NCBI GenBank assembly: GCA_020832465.1
Contig: JAFIER010000146.1
Coordinates: 1-58,559 of the forward strand
Direction: 5' to 3'
DNA length: 58,559 nt
DNA from: Bernardetiaceae bacterium
Lineage (GTDB): Bacteria; Bacteroidota; Bacteroidia; Cytophagales; Bernardetiaceae
The notes below the pieces were generated by a model. It saw nothing but the letters and a program-made list of their open reading frames with translations. It had not been told where the DNA came from and made no database searches. Shown piece by piece: positions 7,905 to 15,872 of this stretch. Positions within the stretch are counted from its first letter, which is position 1; every line of letters starts with the position of its first letter. The translations under genes were made by a program, and so were the position numbers.

Positions 7905-8978
7905 ATGCAGCAGCTACTTTTATCATCTATTGTAGGCAAACGTTTGATAAGCACCCTCAGAGACGAGCGGCGCATTCCTGCTTGGGACTATCTGCGCGGT
8001 TTTGCCATTATTACGGTGCTGGCGGCGCATTTTGGTTGGTTTGATTGGGGAGGAATAGGCGTAGATTGTTTTTTTGTGCTTTCTGGCTACTTGGTAAGCG
8101 GCAAAGCCATAGAGGCGTATCGTCAAGATTTTAAGATGGATTGGCGTGCATTTTGGATAAAACGACTGACCAAAATTTTACCTTCTTATTTTTTCTTTAT
8201 CATAATAGGCTACCTGCTCGGTCAGTGGCTTATCATACCGATTCGCAAAGAGGCTGTATTTGAGTTTTCAGAAATTTGGGAATATTTACTCTTTTTACGC
8301 AATTATGCCGGACCGCCCGCTCGCGATGCTTTCGAGCATACATGGTCGCTTTGTGCAGAAGAGCATTTTTATTTGCTTTTTGGTATAGGGACTTTCTTGC
8401 TGTTGCAAATGCGCACAAGAGGGGAGGCGTGGCTATGGGCTTTTGCCTGGGCGTGGATTTTGGCGGGTTTAGGATTTAAGTGTATTGGGATTCTGTGGGA
8501 GTTGGGCGAATGGCCCAGCTATACGCACAATCGATTAGATGCTTTTGGCTGGGGACTTTTAGCCCGGCTTATTTTCTTGCGATGGCGACCAACTTTTTCT
8601 TATTGGCAACGTTTTTTATTGATTTTGCTATCTATTGTTTTGCTACTTATAGCCGTACTTTATTACCCAGACTACGACCCCCATGCGCTATTGAGGCGTG
8701 CTATTGTGCCTTTTGCTATAGTCGTTTTGATGTTAGGGGTTAAGCACATAACCTATATTTGGGGGGGGCTTGCACTGCGTTTGCTTGCTTATTATAGCTA
8801 TAACATTTACTTATGGCATTATTTCTGGCTTATTCCTATCAGTTATTACGCTGGAGATACGGCTTGGCTCAAAGCCTTGTACTTAATTTTGCTTACGGCT
8901 GTAAGTGCTTTTTTATGTACACGCTTTATAGAAGAGCCATTTTTGGAGTTGCGTAAAAAGTACTTAGTAGCAAAATAA
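7905..8978 (+). CDS. Acyltransferase family 3 (OafA/YrhL-like) integral membrane protein
   Basis: The 357 residues carry about ten membrane segments. The N-terminus has the family hallmark RGFAIITVLAAHFGW, in which the His is the catalytic residue, followed by GIGVDCFFVLSGYLVSG. The segment HTWSLCAEEHFYLLFG is the second conserved block, and the C-terminal SYNIYLWHYFWLIP block is also typical. These proteins move acetyl or other acyl groups across the inner membrane onto sugars of O-antigen, capsule or peptidoglycan. The gene stands alone, so the acceptor is unknown. A run of eight G at 8761-8768 lies within the coding frame (Trp-Gly-Gly), where a slip of one base would truncate the last two membrane segments. 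Confidence 0.9.
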   Translation: MQQLLLSSIVGKRLISTLRDERRIPAWDYLRGFAIITVLAAHFGWFDWGGIGVDCFFVLSGYLVSGKAIEAYRQDFKMDWRAFWIKRLTKILPSYFFFIIIGYLLGQWLIIPIRKEAVFEFSEIWEYLLFLRNYAGPPARDAFEHTWSLCAEEHFYLLFGIGTFLLLQMRTRGEAWLWAFAWAWILAGLGFKCIGILWELGEWPSYTHNRLDAFGWGLLARLIFLRWRPTFSYWQRFLLILLSIVLLLIAVLYYPDYDPHALLRRAIVPFAIVVLMLGVKHITYIWGGLALRLLAYYSYNIYLWHYFWLIPISYYAGDTAWLKALYLILLTAVSAFLCTRFIEEPFLELRKKYLVAK

Positions 8979-9222
8979 ACACAGATGTAGGAGTATTTTG
9001 TTAGATTAGCCCAGCGCTTACAGTTTTCGCAAAACGCTGAATGCTGAAACTACTTAAGCCGATTCACCAACTTGACGTACACCCATAGACATCTAAGCGG
9101 TGCGGCTTTGCACTAAGATTTTGTTATTTTATGGATAAATATTTTTTATTTCCCACAAAAATTACTAACTTTGTGGTTCTTATTATTTTTATCATTTTAT
9201 ACGCTTAATAGCTCTTACAATT
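8979..9222. other. Gap before rplU with a family B fragment and a promoter
   Basis: An inverted family B left half lies at 9005-9084 (AGCCCAGCGCTTACAG... to CAACTTGACGTACACCC). The -7 element TAACTTTG at 9166-9173 should drive rplU-rpmA, giving a leader of about 45 nt. Confidence 0.7.
9166..9173 (+). promoter_or_regulatory. -7 element of the rplU-rpmA promoter
   Basis: TAACTTTG matches the Bacteroidota -7 consensus TAnnTTTG exactly. The -33 region is T-rich but lacks a clear TTTG. Confidence 0.65.
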
Positions 9223-9534
9223 ATGTATGCAATTGTAGAAATAGCCGGACAACAGTTCAAAGTAGAAAAAGACCGTTTTATCTATACGCACCGCCTCAAG
9301 CAAGAGGAGGGCGCAGAAGTAAGCTTCGACCGCGTGCTTCTCGTAGATAATAATGGCACTGTTTCTGTCGGTGCGCCCACCATAGAAGGTGCGAGCGTCA
9401 AAGCAAAGGTTGAAAGCCACCTTAAAGGCGACAAAGTAATTGTTTTTAAGAAAAAACGACGCAAAGGATACCGCAAAAAGCAAGGACATCGTCAGTACTT
9501 AAGCAAAATTCGTATTACGGATATCGTAGCTTAG
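9223..9534 (+). CDS. rplU: 50S ribosomal protein L21
   Basis: The 103-residue length is normal. The N-terminal MYAIVEIAGQQFKVEKDR and the C-terminal KKKRRKGYRKKQGHRQ followed by TRI-like KIRITDI are the diagnostic L21 ends. It binds 23S rRNA in the large subunit. It is followed after 57 bases by rpmA, the standard L21-L27 pair, and the two share the promoter at 9166 and the terminator at 9885. Confidence 0.98.
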   Translation: MYAIVEIAGQQFKVEKDRFIYTHRLKQEEGAEVSFDRVLLVDNNGTVSVGAPTIEGASVKAKVESHLKGDKVIVFKKKRRKGYRKKQGHRQYLSKIRITDIVA

Positions 9535-9591
9535 TGCTTTTTGTAAATCTTTTTTTTATTATTTCTTTTCAAATTCTAAAAAGTTAAAACT

Positions 9592-9858
9592 ATGGCTCAC
9601 AAGAAAGGTGTAGGTAGTAGTAAGAACGGACGCGACTCGATAAGCAAACGCTTAGGCGTAAAGATATATGGCGGTCAGAAAGTAAAAGCTGGCAATATTA
9701 TCATACGTCAACGTGGTACAAAATACCACCCTGGTAAAAACGTGGGAATCGGTAACGATCACACACTTTTTGCACTTGTACATGGAGAAGTAGTCTTTAC
9801 TAAAGGTTACAAAAAACGCTCTTTTGTGCATGTAAAACCCGCAGAGGAAGTCGCATAA
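9592..9858 (+). CDS. rpmA: 50S ribosomal protein L27
   Basis: Eighty-eight residues. It starts [16 protein letters not shown] and contains [22 protein letters not shown], the L27 signature. The flexible N-terminal tail reaches the peptidyl-transferase centre. No cleavable N-terminal extension of the Firmicutes type is present; the gene starts directly at MAHKKG. It is the second gene of the rplU operon and is followed by a strong terminator. Confidence 0.98.
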   Translation: MAHKKGVGSSKNGRDSISKRLGVKIYGGQKVKAGNIIIRQRGTKYHPGKNVGIGNDHTLFALVHGEVVFTKGYKKRSFVHVKPAEEVA

Positions 9859-9884
9859 GCAACTACTATTTTTTAGTACGAAAG

Positions 9885-9928
9885 AAAGGTCTTTATTTCT
9901 AAAATTCTTAGAAATAAAGACCTTTTTT
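9885..9928 (+). terminator. Intrinsic terminator of rplU-rpmA
   Basis: AAAGGTCTTTATTTCTAA pairs with TTAGAAATAAAGACCTTT and is followed by a T run. The stem is about 17 bp. A family B element inserted at the end of the T run, at 9934. Confidence 0.9.
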
Positions 9929-9933
9929 GTGAG

Positions 9934-10086
9934 GGGTGTACGTCAAGTTGGTAAATCAACTTAGGTAGTTTCAGCACTAACAGTTTTTCGAAAACTGTTA
10001 GTGCTTGATGCTTAGTACATTATAGAAATAACATTTCTCAAAGAAATGTTATTTCTGGACTTATTTAGCAAAGTTGTCGTACACCC
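9934..10086. repeat. Family B element, complete (153 bp)
   Basis: The ends are GGGTGTACGTCAAGTTGGTAAAT and ATTTAGCAAAGTTGTCGTACACCC. It carries both hairpins (CACTAACAGTTTTTCGAAAACTGTTAGTG and AGAAATAACATTTCTCAAAG...). The target duplication TTTGTGAG is exact (9926-9933 and 10087-10094). This is the reference copy for the family. Confidence 0.95.
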
Positions 10087-10112
10087 TTTGTGAGATACAA
10101 TCAAATACCTAT

Positions 10113-10209
10113 TTATACACTTTTCCATAATAGTATCGCAGCTGTAAACTCCACCCCCCCTATGTAAAAATAGACTTAGCAATAACATTGCTTTGAGAAA
10201 CCTTATTCC
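10113..10209. repeat. Decayed family A element
   Basis: TATACACTTTTCCATA...TATGTAAAAATAGACTTAGCAATAACATTGCTTTGAGAAA resembles the middle of family A. Both ends have decayed. Confidence 0.45.
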
Positions 10210-10258
10210 TACCTGATAAAAACTTTTTTGCCTGCAAAACAAAAATATAGCAACAAAG

Positions 10259-10349
10259 GGTAGTCTTAAAGATGTAATGCTCAAAGTCTTTCAAAACTAA
10301 CAGTTCTCAAAGAACTGTTAGTTCTAAGCATTACTTGTTATACACTCCC
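10259..10349. repeat. Family C element, copy 3 (91 bp)
   Basis: It matches copies 1 and 2 except near the right end, where CACTACC reads CACTCCC and runs into a C9 tract. No target duplication is visible. It lies between the convergent genes rpmA and the small gene at 10378. Confidence 0.92.
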
Positions 10350-10377
10350 CCCCCCTTATTGGGCACACTTTGTATGG

Positions 10378-10539
10378 CTATTCATTCACTGTTTCAGACT
10401 TATCTTCTGTTTTTTCTGTTTTATTTTTGCGTGGAAGACGCAATTTTTTGAAATTTCTAAAATCCAAATAATAACCCAAAGCAGGAAAAACAACGCTTGC
10501 TGCTAAGATAAACACGATTAAAGCTAATTTGCTACTCAT
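10378..10539 (-). CDS. Small single-pass membrane protein of unknown function
   Basis: From the ATG at 10539 it encodes about 53 residues: one membrane segment (SKLALIVFILAASVVFPALGYYLDF) and then a basic-to-acidic tail (KKLRLPRKNKTEKTEDKSE). The frame is open for 20 more residues upstream, but those look non-coding, and the hydrophobic segment starts right after the chosen Met. I do not recognise it. Plausibly real because of its clean membrane-plus-tail design, but short. Confidence 0.5.
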   Translation of the reverse strand: MSSKLALIVFILAASVVFPALGYYLDFRNFKKLRLPRKNKTEKTEDKSETVNE

Positions 10540-10639
10540 AATATAATTTGCAAAATAAGAAATGATGAGAAATTTAAATTCGTAATAAACATTATCCAAG
10601 ATTAGATATCGGCATCTTAGCCCTAATATCTAAACTATC

Positions 10640-10733
10640 TTACTATACATTTTCCATAGCGTTGTGATTTGCAAACCCCAAACCATGATAAAAACAGAAA
10701 TAACATTTCTGACTGACTGATGTATAGTAGTAT
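10640..10733. repeat. Family A element, complete but diverged
   Basis: TTACTATACATTTTCCATAGCG is at the left and TAACATTTCTGACTGACTGATGTATAGTAGTA at the right, with a shortened middle. No target duplication is visible. Confidence 0.75.
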
Positions 10734-10818
10734 CAAATATCCTACCTAAGCAGGTAGCAAATCAAAGGTGATAATATATGATAATAAGCCTTTTTGTGGC
10801 TAAATTGTTCATACTTAA

Positions 10819-10906
10819 TCATATCACTATACATTTTTTGGTAGTCTTAAAGATGTAATGCTCAAAGTCTTTCAAAACTAACAGTTCTCAAAGAACTGTT
10901 AGTTCC
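10819..10906. repeat. Family C copy 4 (truncated) joined to a family A end
   Basis: ATCATATCACTATACATTTTTT (a family A left end, 10819-10839) runs directly into GGTAGTCTTAAAGATG... of family C, which breaks off after its hairpin at about 10906. This looks like a C element inserted in an A element, with later loss of the distal parts. Confidence 0.75.
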
Positions 10907-10937
10907 AAAAATTTGACATCTAATATCTTTAAGGCCT

Positions 10938-10995
10938 GTAGTACGAAGCTCCAGCTTCGTTATAAGCCACTTCCGAAGCTGGAGCTTCGGGCTAC
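10938..10995. repeat. Family E inverted repeat (58 bp)
   Basis: GTAGTACGAAGCTCCAGCTTCG pairs with CGAAGCTGGAGCTTCGGGCTAC around a short spacer. Each arm is itself a palindrome (GAAGCTCCAGCTTC). Confidence 0.85.
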
Positions 10996-11057
10996 AGTTT
11001 TAAAAACTGTGAAGGCTGCAACTATCTAAGTTGATTTACCAACTTTGACGTACACCC
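10996..11057. repeat. Family B left-arm fragment (inverted)
   Basis: AGTTTTAAAAACTGTGAAGG... runs to ACCAACTTTGACGTACACCC. It abuts the family E repeat and ends four bases before the stop codon of the symporter gene. Confidence 0.75.
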
Positions 11058-11061
11058 GTTT

Positions 11062-12783
11062 TTACTGCCCACTGCCTTTATTTTTGTTTTTGAATAGTGT
11101 TTGCTGCAAAGTCCACGATATGAAAACGACCATCAAGCAACCAATTAAATTATACCAAAGAAAAGAAATTTCTATGATAGGAAAAAAATACACGTAAATA
11201 ATAAAAAGTTGTGTCGTAGCTGCTGCCATAAAAACGGCATGCCCGCCTACCTTTTTGATATAAAAAGCAGTGAGAAAAATTCCTAAAATTGTACCATAAA
11301 AAAGTGAACCTAAGATATTTACAGCTTGAATTAGGTTTTCAAGCTCCCGAGCTATTTGTGCAAAGAAAATAGCATAAATTCCCCAAAAAAGAGTAAGCCA
11401 TTTTGAGGCTTTAAAATAATGCTTATCATCGCCTTTGGTATAAATCGAACGTTTGTAAATATCGTTCATAGCCGTAGATGCTAAGGCATTAAGCTCTGAA
11501 GCTGCCGAGGACATAGCCGCAGAGAGCATAACGGCAATCAGCAAACCTACCAAACCCGCAGGCAGATGCGATACAACAAAAGTAATAAAAGCATAATCTA
11601 AATCGCTATTGCGTAACTTGGCAATATCGGTTTCGTTTTGGGTCTGTCCAAGTACGGCAATAGCTTTAAGCCGAGTGGCTTCATAGTGCGCATCAGCTGC
11701 AAGAAGCTGAGCCTTAGCTTCAGATTTTTGCGCCTCTTCGGCTTGAATATAAGTATAAATCGCTGCCTTTTTTTCTTTAAAAGCGAGGTCGTAGGTAGGC
11801 TCTAAAGCCTGATATTCTGCGGCAATATTTGCGTCTTGGATAATCAAATCTTTATCAGCAGTATTGAAATAAAGTGGCGGCTGCTCAAATTGATAAAAAG
11901 CAAAAAGCAAAATACCTACAAAAAGTATCAAAAACTGCATCGGTATCTTGACAATGCCATTCATTAACAAGCCCAAACGACTCTGTGTGATGGACTTACC
12001 ACCCAAATAACGCTGTACCTGAGACTGATCTGTACCAAAATAAGACAAAGCCAGAAAAAAACCGCCCAGCAAACCGCTAAATACATTATAACGACTACCC
12101 AAATCAATATCAAAATTAAGCACTTCCATACGACCGACAGCACCTGCTACATCTACTGCTTGACCCAAAGAAACCTCAGCGGGTAGCATTTGCACCAAAA
12201 AATAGGCTGCCAAAAACATACCTACTAATATAACAAACATTTGCTGCTTTTGCGTCTGACTTACAGCCTTCGTACCACCCGTTACCGTGTAAATAATTAC
12301 GATAATACCAATTGCAATAATCAACCAGAAAATATCCCAGCCTAAAACAGCAGAGAGAATAATCGCTGGTGCATAAATAGACAGACCCGCCGCAAGCCCT
12401 CGCTGTGTAAGAAATAAAAATGCACCCAAACTACGAGTTTTTAAATCAAAGCGATTTTCTAAATACTCGTAAGCCGTATAAACTTTTAAGCGGTGAAAAA
12501 TCGGAACTGCCGTTACAGAAAGTACAATCATTGCCAAAGGCAAACCTAAATAAAACTGTACGAAGCCCATACCGTTGCCAAAAGCCTGACCTGGCGTCGA
12601 GAGGAATGTAATAGCACTTGCTTGTGTAGCAATAATAGAAATGCCAATCGTAAACCAGTTCATATCCTTGCCCGAAAGCAAATAGCCTTTAAGGTCTTTA
12701 CTTTGGTTGCGGCTTTTCCAAATACCATAAGCTACGATAAAAAGCTGCGTACCGATAAGTACAATCCAGTCTGTAAGCGTCAT
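11062..12783 (-). CDS. Sodium:solute symporter (SSS family) with an unusual cytoplasmic or periplasmic insertion
   Basis: A 573-residue inner-membrane transporter. The N-terminus (DWIVLIGTQLFIVAYGIW, then GYLLSGKDMNWFTIGISIIATQASAITFLSTPGQAF) and the FGTDQSQVQRYLGGKS block are typical of the SSS family, whose members import sugars, amino acids or sialic acid with Na+. The usual LeuT-like core is present. A charged, alanine-rich stretch of about 85 residues (from LYFNTADKDLIIQD to NSDLDYAF) interrupts the transmembrane pattern after FAFYQFEQPP and contains a helical segment AQKSEAKAQLLAADAHYEA. The substrate is not predictable. A -7 element TATATTTG lies just upstream on the minus strand. The gene is monocistronic. 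Confidence 0.88.
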   Translation of the reverse strand: MTLTDWIVLIGTQLFIVAYGIWKSRNQSKDLKGYLLSGKDMNWFTIGISIIATQASAITFLSTPGQAFGNGMGFVQFYLGLPLAMIVLSVTAVPIFHRLKVYTAYEYLENRFDLKTRSLGAFLFLTQRGLAAGLSIYAPAIILSAVLGWDIFWLIIAIGIIVIIYTVTGGTKAVSQTQKQQMFVILVGMFLAAYFLVQMLPAEVSLGQAVDVAGAVGRMEVLNFDIDLGSRYNVFSGLLGGFFLALSYFGTDQSQVQRYLGGKSITQSRLGLLMNGIVKIPMQFLILFVGILLFAFYQFEQPPLYFNTADKDLIIQDANIAAEYQALEPTYDLAFKEKKAAIYTYIQAEEAQKSEAKAQLLAADAHYEATRLKAIAVLGQTQNETDIAKLRNSDLDYAFITFVVSHLPAGLVGLLIAVMLSAAMSSAASELNALASTAMNDIYKRSIYTKGDDKHYFKASKWLTLFWGIYAIFFAQIARELENLIQAVNILGSLFYGTILGIFLTAFYIKKVGGHAVFMAAATTQLFIIYVYFFPIIEISFLWYNLIGCLMVVFISWTLQQTLFKNKNKGSGQ

Positions 12784-12814
12784 TTAAATGTGGTTTTGAT
12801 ATAATTGAATGGCA

Positions 12815-12822
12815 CAAATATA
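12815..12822 (-). promoter_or_regulatory. -7 element upstream of the symporter
   Basis: Read on the minus strand this is TATATTTG, an exact TAnnTTTG match, about 32 nt before the ATG at 12783. No clear TTTG is seen at the -33 position. Confidence 0.6.
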
Positions 12823-12863
12823 CATCAATAGCAGGCTTAAGCAGGTATATTTGCAGGTATAAA

Positions 12864-12929
12864 TATAGAAATAACATTTCTTTCAGAAATGTTATTTCGG
12901 AGCTAATTTAGCAAAGTTGTCGTACACCC
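12864..12929. repeat. Family B right-half fragment
   Basis: TATAGAAATAACATTTCTTTCAGAAATG... runs to ATTTAGCAAAGTTGTCGTACACCC. Only the right hairpin and right end remain. It lies between the symporter promoter and the glycosyltransferase gene. Confidence 0.85.
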
Positions 12930-12976
12930 TTTTAAGTGCTTGTGTTATTTATTATAAGGCTAAAATAGCAGGCAAC

Positions 12977-13705
12977 CTATCGCTGATAGCGTTGGAAAAG
13001 GCTGCGTATTTTCATTTGCATTACGCCCCAAACCGCTTCTTTGATAATTCCACCTGACATTTTGGACTTGCCTTTTGTGCGGTCTGTAAAAATAATAGGT
13101 ACTTCTGTAATAGAAAAACCAAACTTCCAAGCCGTAAATTTCATCTCTATTTGGAAAGCATAACCAATAAAACGAATCCTATCGAGGTTGATGGTTTCTA
13201 ATACCTGGCGTTTGTAACATTTAAAACCTGCCGTAGTATCAGCAATGGGCATACCCGTGATAAAGCGTACATAATAACTGGCAAAAAAAGACAGCAAAAC
13301 CCTACTCATAGGCCAGTTTACGACATTTACACCCTGAGAATAACGAGAACCGATAGCTACATCATGCCCTTTATCAGCGCAAGCGGCATAAAGACGAGGG
13401 AGGTCTTCTGGATTATGCGAAAAATCACAATCCATCTCGAATATGTATTCGTAACCCCAAGCTAAGGCTTTTTTGAAACCATGAATATAAGCAGTGCCTA
13501 AGCCGAGTTTACCCGTGCGCTGCTCGAGGTGCAAACCCGAAAATTCTTTTTGCAATGCACGCACACGCTCCCCAGTGCCATCAGGCGAACTGTCATCTAC
13601 AATAAGTACATCAAAATCCATTGGCAAAGAAAATACTTTGCGTATCATGGCTTCGATATTCTCGATTTCGTTGTAAGTCGGTATAATTACGATTCTTTTT
13701 TTCAC
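12977..13705 (-). CDS. Polyprenol-phosphate mannosyltransferase (dolichol-phosphate mannose synthase type, GT2)
   Basis: The 242 residues form a single GT-A domain. VIIPTYNEIENIE at the start, IVDDSSPDGTGE (metal and sugar-nucleotide binding), GLGTAYIHGFKKAL, and MDCDFSHNPEDLP (the DXD-like motif) are all of DPM1 type. RYSQGVNVVNWPMSR and the late DRTKGKSKM are also family marks. It lacks C-terminal membrane segments, as soluble DPM1-type enzymes do. It would charge polyprenyl phosphate with mannose or a related sugar at the inner membrane for periplasmic glycosylation. The start codon appears to be GTG at 13705, only four bases after a -7 element, so the mRNA may be leaderless. Confidence 0.88.
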   Translation of the reverse strand: MKKRIVIIPTYNEIENIEAMIRKVFSLPMDFDVLIVDDSSPDGTGERVRALQKEFSGLHLEQRTGKLGLGTAYIHGFKKALAWGYEYIFEMDCDFSHNPEDLPRLYAACADKGHDVAIGSRYSQGVNVVNWPMSRVLLSFFASYYVRFITGMPIADTTAGFKCYKRQVLETINLDRIRFIGYAFQIEMKFTAWKFGFSITEVPIIFTDRTKGKSKMSGGIIKEAVWGVMQMKIRSLFQRYQR

Positions 13706-13709
13706 AAGG

Positions 13710-13717
13710 CAAAGATA
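13710..13717 (-). promoter_or_regulatory. -7 element that implies a leaderless mRNA
   Basis: Read on the minus strand it is TATCTTTG, an exact consensus match. It ends four bases before the GTG start at 13705, so transcription should begin at or next to the start codon. Confidence 0.6.
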
Positions 13718-13864
13718 AGGAAATCTGTACTTTTTTTGCGTTAAAGCTAAAACTTTAAATAAAATAATCGTAGAAATAGCTCAAATCGCATAGTCTAGAG
13801 GGGGCAAAGCGCCAAACAGTAGAAAAAGAAGATTTGGGCTTTATTGAAAAAAAATAGCTATAAA

Positions 13865-13896
13865 TTTGCATCGTAAAAATAAAACGCCTATATTTG
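13865..13896 (+). promoter_or_regulatory. Consensus promoter of tRNA-Pro
   Basis: TTTG (13865-13868), 20 nt, TATATTTG (13889-13896). This is a textbook Bacteroidota housekeeping promoter, ending 12 bases before the tRNA. Confidence 0.9.
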
Positions 13897-13908
13897 CAAT
13901 CTGATTAA

Positions 13909-13982
13909 CGGGGTGTAGCGCAGCTCGGTAGCGTACTTGCATGGGGTGCAAGGGGTCGCAGGTTCAAATCCTGCCACTCCGA
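13909..13982 (+). tRNA. tRNA-Pro (anticodon GGG)
   Basis: The 74-nt cloverleaf has an acceptor stem CGGGGTG/CACTCCG with one G-T wobble, a D-arm GCGCAGCTCGGTAGCG, and an anticodon stem CTTGC/GCAAG around ATGGGGT, which places GGG at positions 34-36. The T-arm is GCAGG TTCAAAT CCTGC and the discriminator base is A. The terminal CCA is not encoded. It reads CCC and CCU. It is flanked by a consensus promoter and a terminator. Confidence 0.95.
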
Positions 13983-13992
13983 CAAATCTAAA

Positions 13993-14037
13993 AAACCTTA
14001 GTGTTTCTCTTGAGAAACGCTAAGGTTTTTGCTTTTT
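13993..14037 (+). terminator. Terminator after tRNA-Pro
   Basis: AAAACCTTAGTGTTTCTC pairs with GAGAAACGCTAAGGTTTT around a TT loop, followed by GCTTTTTT. The hairpin also sits downstream of the convergent proline dehydrogenase gene. Confidence 0.88.
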
Positions 14038-14076
14038 TATCGTGTTTGCTGTTTTTATGAAATACCTGAGAAAAGT

Positions 14077-15273
14077 CTATTTTCGCCGTTGCAACTCTCT
14101 TAAAATTAGGGTATGTTCGCGCCCCGTCTGTCCGGCAACGGCAGTATTTTCTTCGGCACGTCGAATCAAATAAGGAAGCACCGATTTGATTGCGCCATAA
14201 GGTACGTACTTAGCCACATTATATCCTCTGTTGGCTAAATTGTAAGAAATATTATCGCTCATACCGTAAAGCTGGGCAAAATAAAAATGAGGGTGATTGG
14301 GCTCAATCTGATGCTTTGCCATTAGATTTGCCAAAAGCAAACTACTTGCTTCGTTGTGCGTGCCTGCACAAATGGCAAGTTTTTTATAATTTTTTACTGC
14401 TATGCTTAAAGCCTCGTCAAAATCTTTATCGCTATTGGCTTTTGTATCTTGAATAGGGTCGGGATAGCCCTTTTCTTCTGCACGTGCACGTTCTTTCTCC
14501 ATATAAGCACCGCGCACAAATTTTGCGCCCAGCACAAAACCCTCCGCTTCGGCAACAGCTAAATCTCTTATCAGATTGGGCAAGGCAGCTTTCGTATAGA
14601 ATTGATACGTATTATATACAATTACTTGCTCTTTGTTATAACGTCGCATCATCTCGAGCGTGAGTTTATCAATCGTATGCTGAATCCAAGTTTCTTCGGC
14701 ATCGATAAAAATGCGCACGCCCAGCTCGTAAGCCTTTCGGCAAATCTCATCGACCCGTGCCTGCGCACGCTCCCACGCTGCCTGCTCTTGCGCTGTAAGC
14801 GAAATGCCTGCTTGCACTTTGCTTAAAAGTGGAAAAGAAGCTACGCCAGTAACCTTAAATACCGAAAAAGGAATTTCCTCTGCTTGCGCTGCGCGCTCTA
14901 CGGTACGTAAAATTTCTTGTTGGGTTTTGACAAAGCCAGTCTCTGTTTTTTCGCCCTCTACGGAGTAGTCCAAGATTGTACCTATACCAGCCGAAGCCAA
15001 TTCTTGTACCGTACGCTCGCACTCCTCGATGGTCTCGCCACCGCAAAACTGCTCAAAAACCGTGTGCCTCACGATGCCCTCGATAGGAAGTCTAAGGCGG
15101 AAAGCAAGGCGTAGCATTTTGCTACCCAAACGCACGAGCCAAGGCTTGCTCATCATGGTGAAAAGCCACTTCATTTTGCGTAACTGATAATCCGAACGTG
15201 AAGCAAAAGCTACAGCTGTATTTTCAAAAGTCAATGCCGATGCAGTGGGCTGTTTTATTATTTGTTCGTCCAT
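14077..15273 (-). CDS. putA: Proline dehydrogenase
   Basis: A 398-residue FAD enzyme of the ProDH/PutA type, monofunctional because no aldehyde dehydrogenase domain follows. It oxidises proline to pyrroline-5-carboxylate and passes electrons to the quinone pool. Visible marks are the TIM-barrel strands (SAGIGTILDYSVEG, FSVFKVTG, RIFIDAEETW, FVLGAKFVRGAYMEKER), the GTHNEAS strand, and the C-terminal substrate-binding YVPYGAIKSVLPYLIRRAEEN. The length is intermediate between the short bacterial form and the mitochondrial type, as in other Bacteroidota. The partner P5C dehydrogenase is not in the window. A -7 element TATTTTTG lies at 15327-15334 on the minus strand. Confidence 0.93.
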   Translation of the reverse strand: MDEQIIKQPTASALTFENTAVAFASRSDYQLRKMKWLFTMMSKPWLVRLGSKMLRLAFRLRLPIEGIVRHTVFEQFCGGETIEECERTVQELASAGIGTILDYSVEGEKTETGFVKTQQEILRTVERAAQAEEIPFSVFKVTGVASFPLLSKVQAGISLTAQEQAAWERAQARVDEICRKAYELGVRIFIDAEETWIQHTIDKLTLEMMRRYNKEQVIVYNTYQFYTKAALPNLIRDLAVAEAEGFVLGAKFVRGAYMEKERARAEEKGYPDPIQDTKANSDKDFDEALSIAVKNYKKLAICAGTHNEASSLLLANLMAKHQIEPNHPHFYFAQLYGMSDNISYNLANRGYNVAKYVPYGAIKSVLPYLIRRAEENTAVAGQTGREHTLILRELQRRK

Positions 15274-15326
15274 GTGTGTCTTGTGTTTGATTAAGTGTGT
15301 GTGGTTTGTAAGCGCAATATTGCCTA

Positions 15327-15334
15327 CAAAAATA
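15327..15334 (-). promoter_or_regulatory. -7 element of the proline dehydrogenase promoter
   Basis: Read on the minus strand this is TATTTTTG, an exact TAnnTTTG match. It implies a leader of about 50 nt. A TTTG at -33 is not evident. Confidence 0.55.
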
Positions 15335-15872
15335 AATGATATTTTTGATATTTGTTACTCTATTAAACTCAAATTTGCGCTTTGAAGTTTGATGGACAAG
15401 CAAATTAGCCTCTCAGCAATAAGATTTCTCAAAGAAATATAATTTCTGAGCCGCAGCCATTTGCAAAATAATCACTTTTTTGCTAAATTAGCACAGCACT
15501 AATATTGCTTATAGCGCAGTCAGCAGACGTTTAATAAAGCTTGGTTCTGCTAAATTTTATACGGAAATATGCTTTCCCTCAAATAAATTTGTGGGCTTTA
15601 TCGAGTAAAACCCACGATTTTAATCGTGGAGCTAAAAAGTCGTATAAATCTTAGTACAACCTCACATACTACTATACAGTTTTCCATAGCTTTATGGAAA
15701 AATGGGCTTAGAAATAACATTTTTTTGAGAAATGTTATTTCTATATGGAGAATGTATAGTAGTATCGTAGGGCCTAAAAATTTTAAAACCAACAGTGCTG
15801 CTGCCAGAGCTGTTAGTGCTAATGTTTAAATTTACTAAGCATCAATGATATGCTCATTCAACTTTTTACCCA
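15335..15872. other. Intergenic region with decayed repeats
   Basis: A weak version of the AATAAC hairpin is seen at 15418-15450 (AGCAATAAGATTTCTCAAAGAAATATAATTTCT). A perfect 18-bp palindrome CCACGATTTTAATCGTGG lies at 15612-15629. A family A element occupies 15665-15765, followed by a decayed ACCAACAG...CTGTTAGTG hairpin near 15787-15822. No coding frame is credible. Confidence 0.55.
15665..15765. repeat. Family A element, short-stem form
   Basis: CATACTACTATACAG, the short stem TTTTCCATAGCTTTATGGAAAA, ATGGGCTTAGAAATAACATTT..., and the end AATGTATAGTAGTAT. It has the same short stem as the copy at 26727. No target duplication is visible. Confidence 0.88.
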
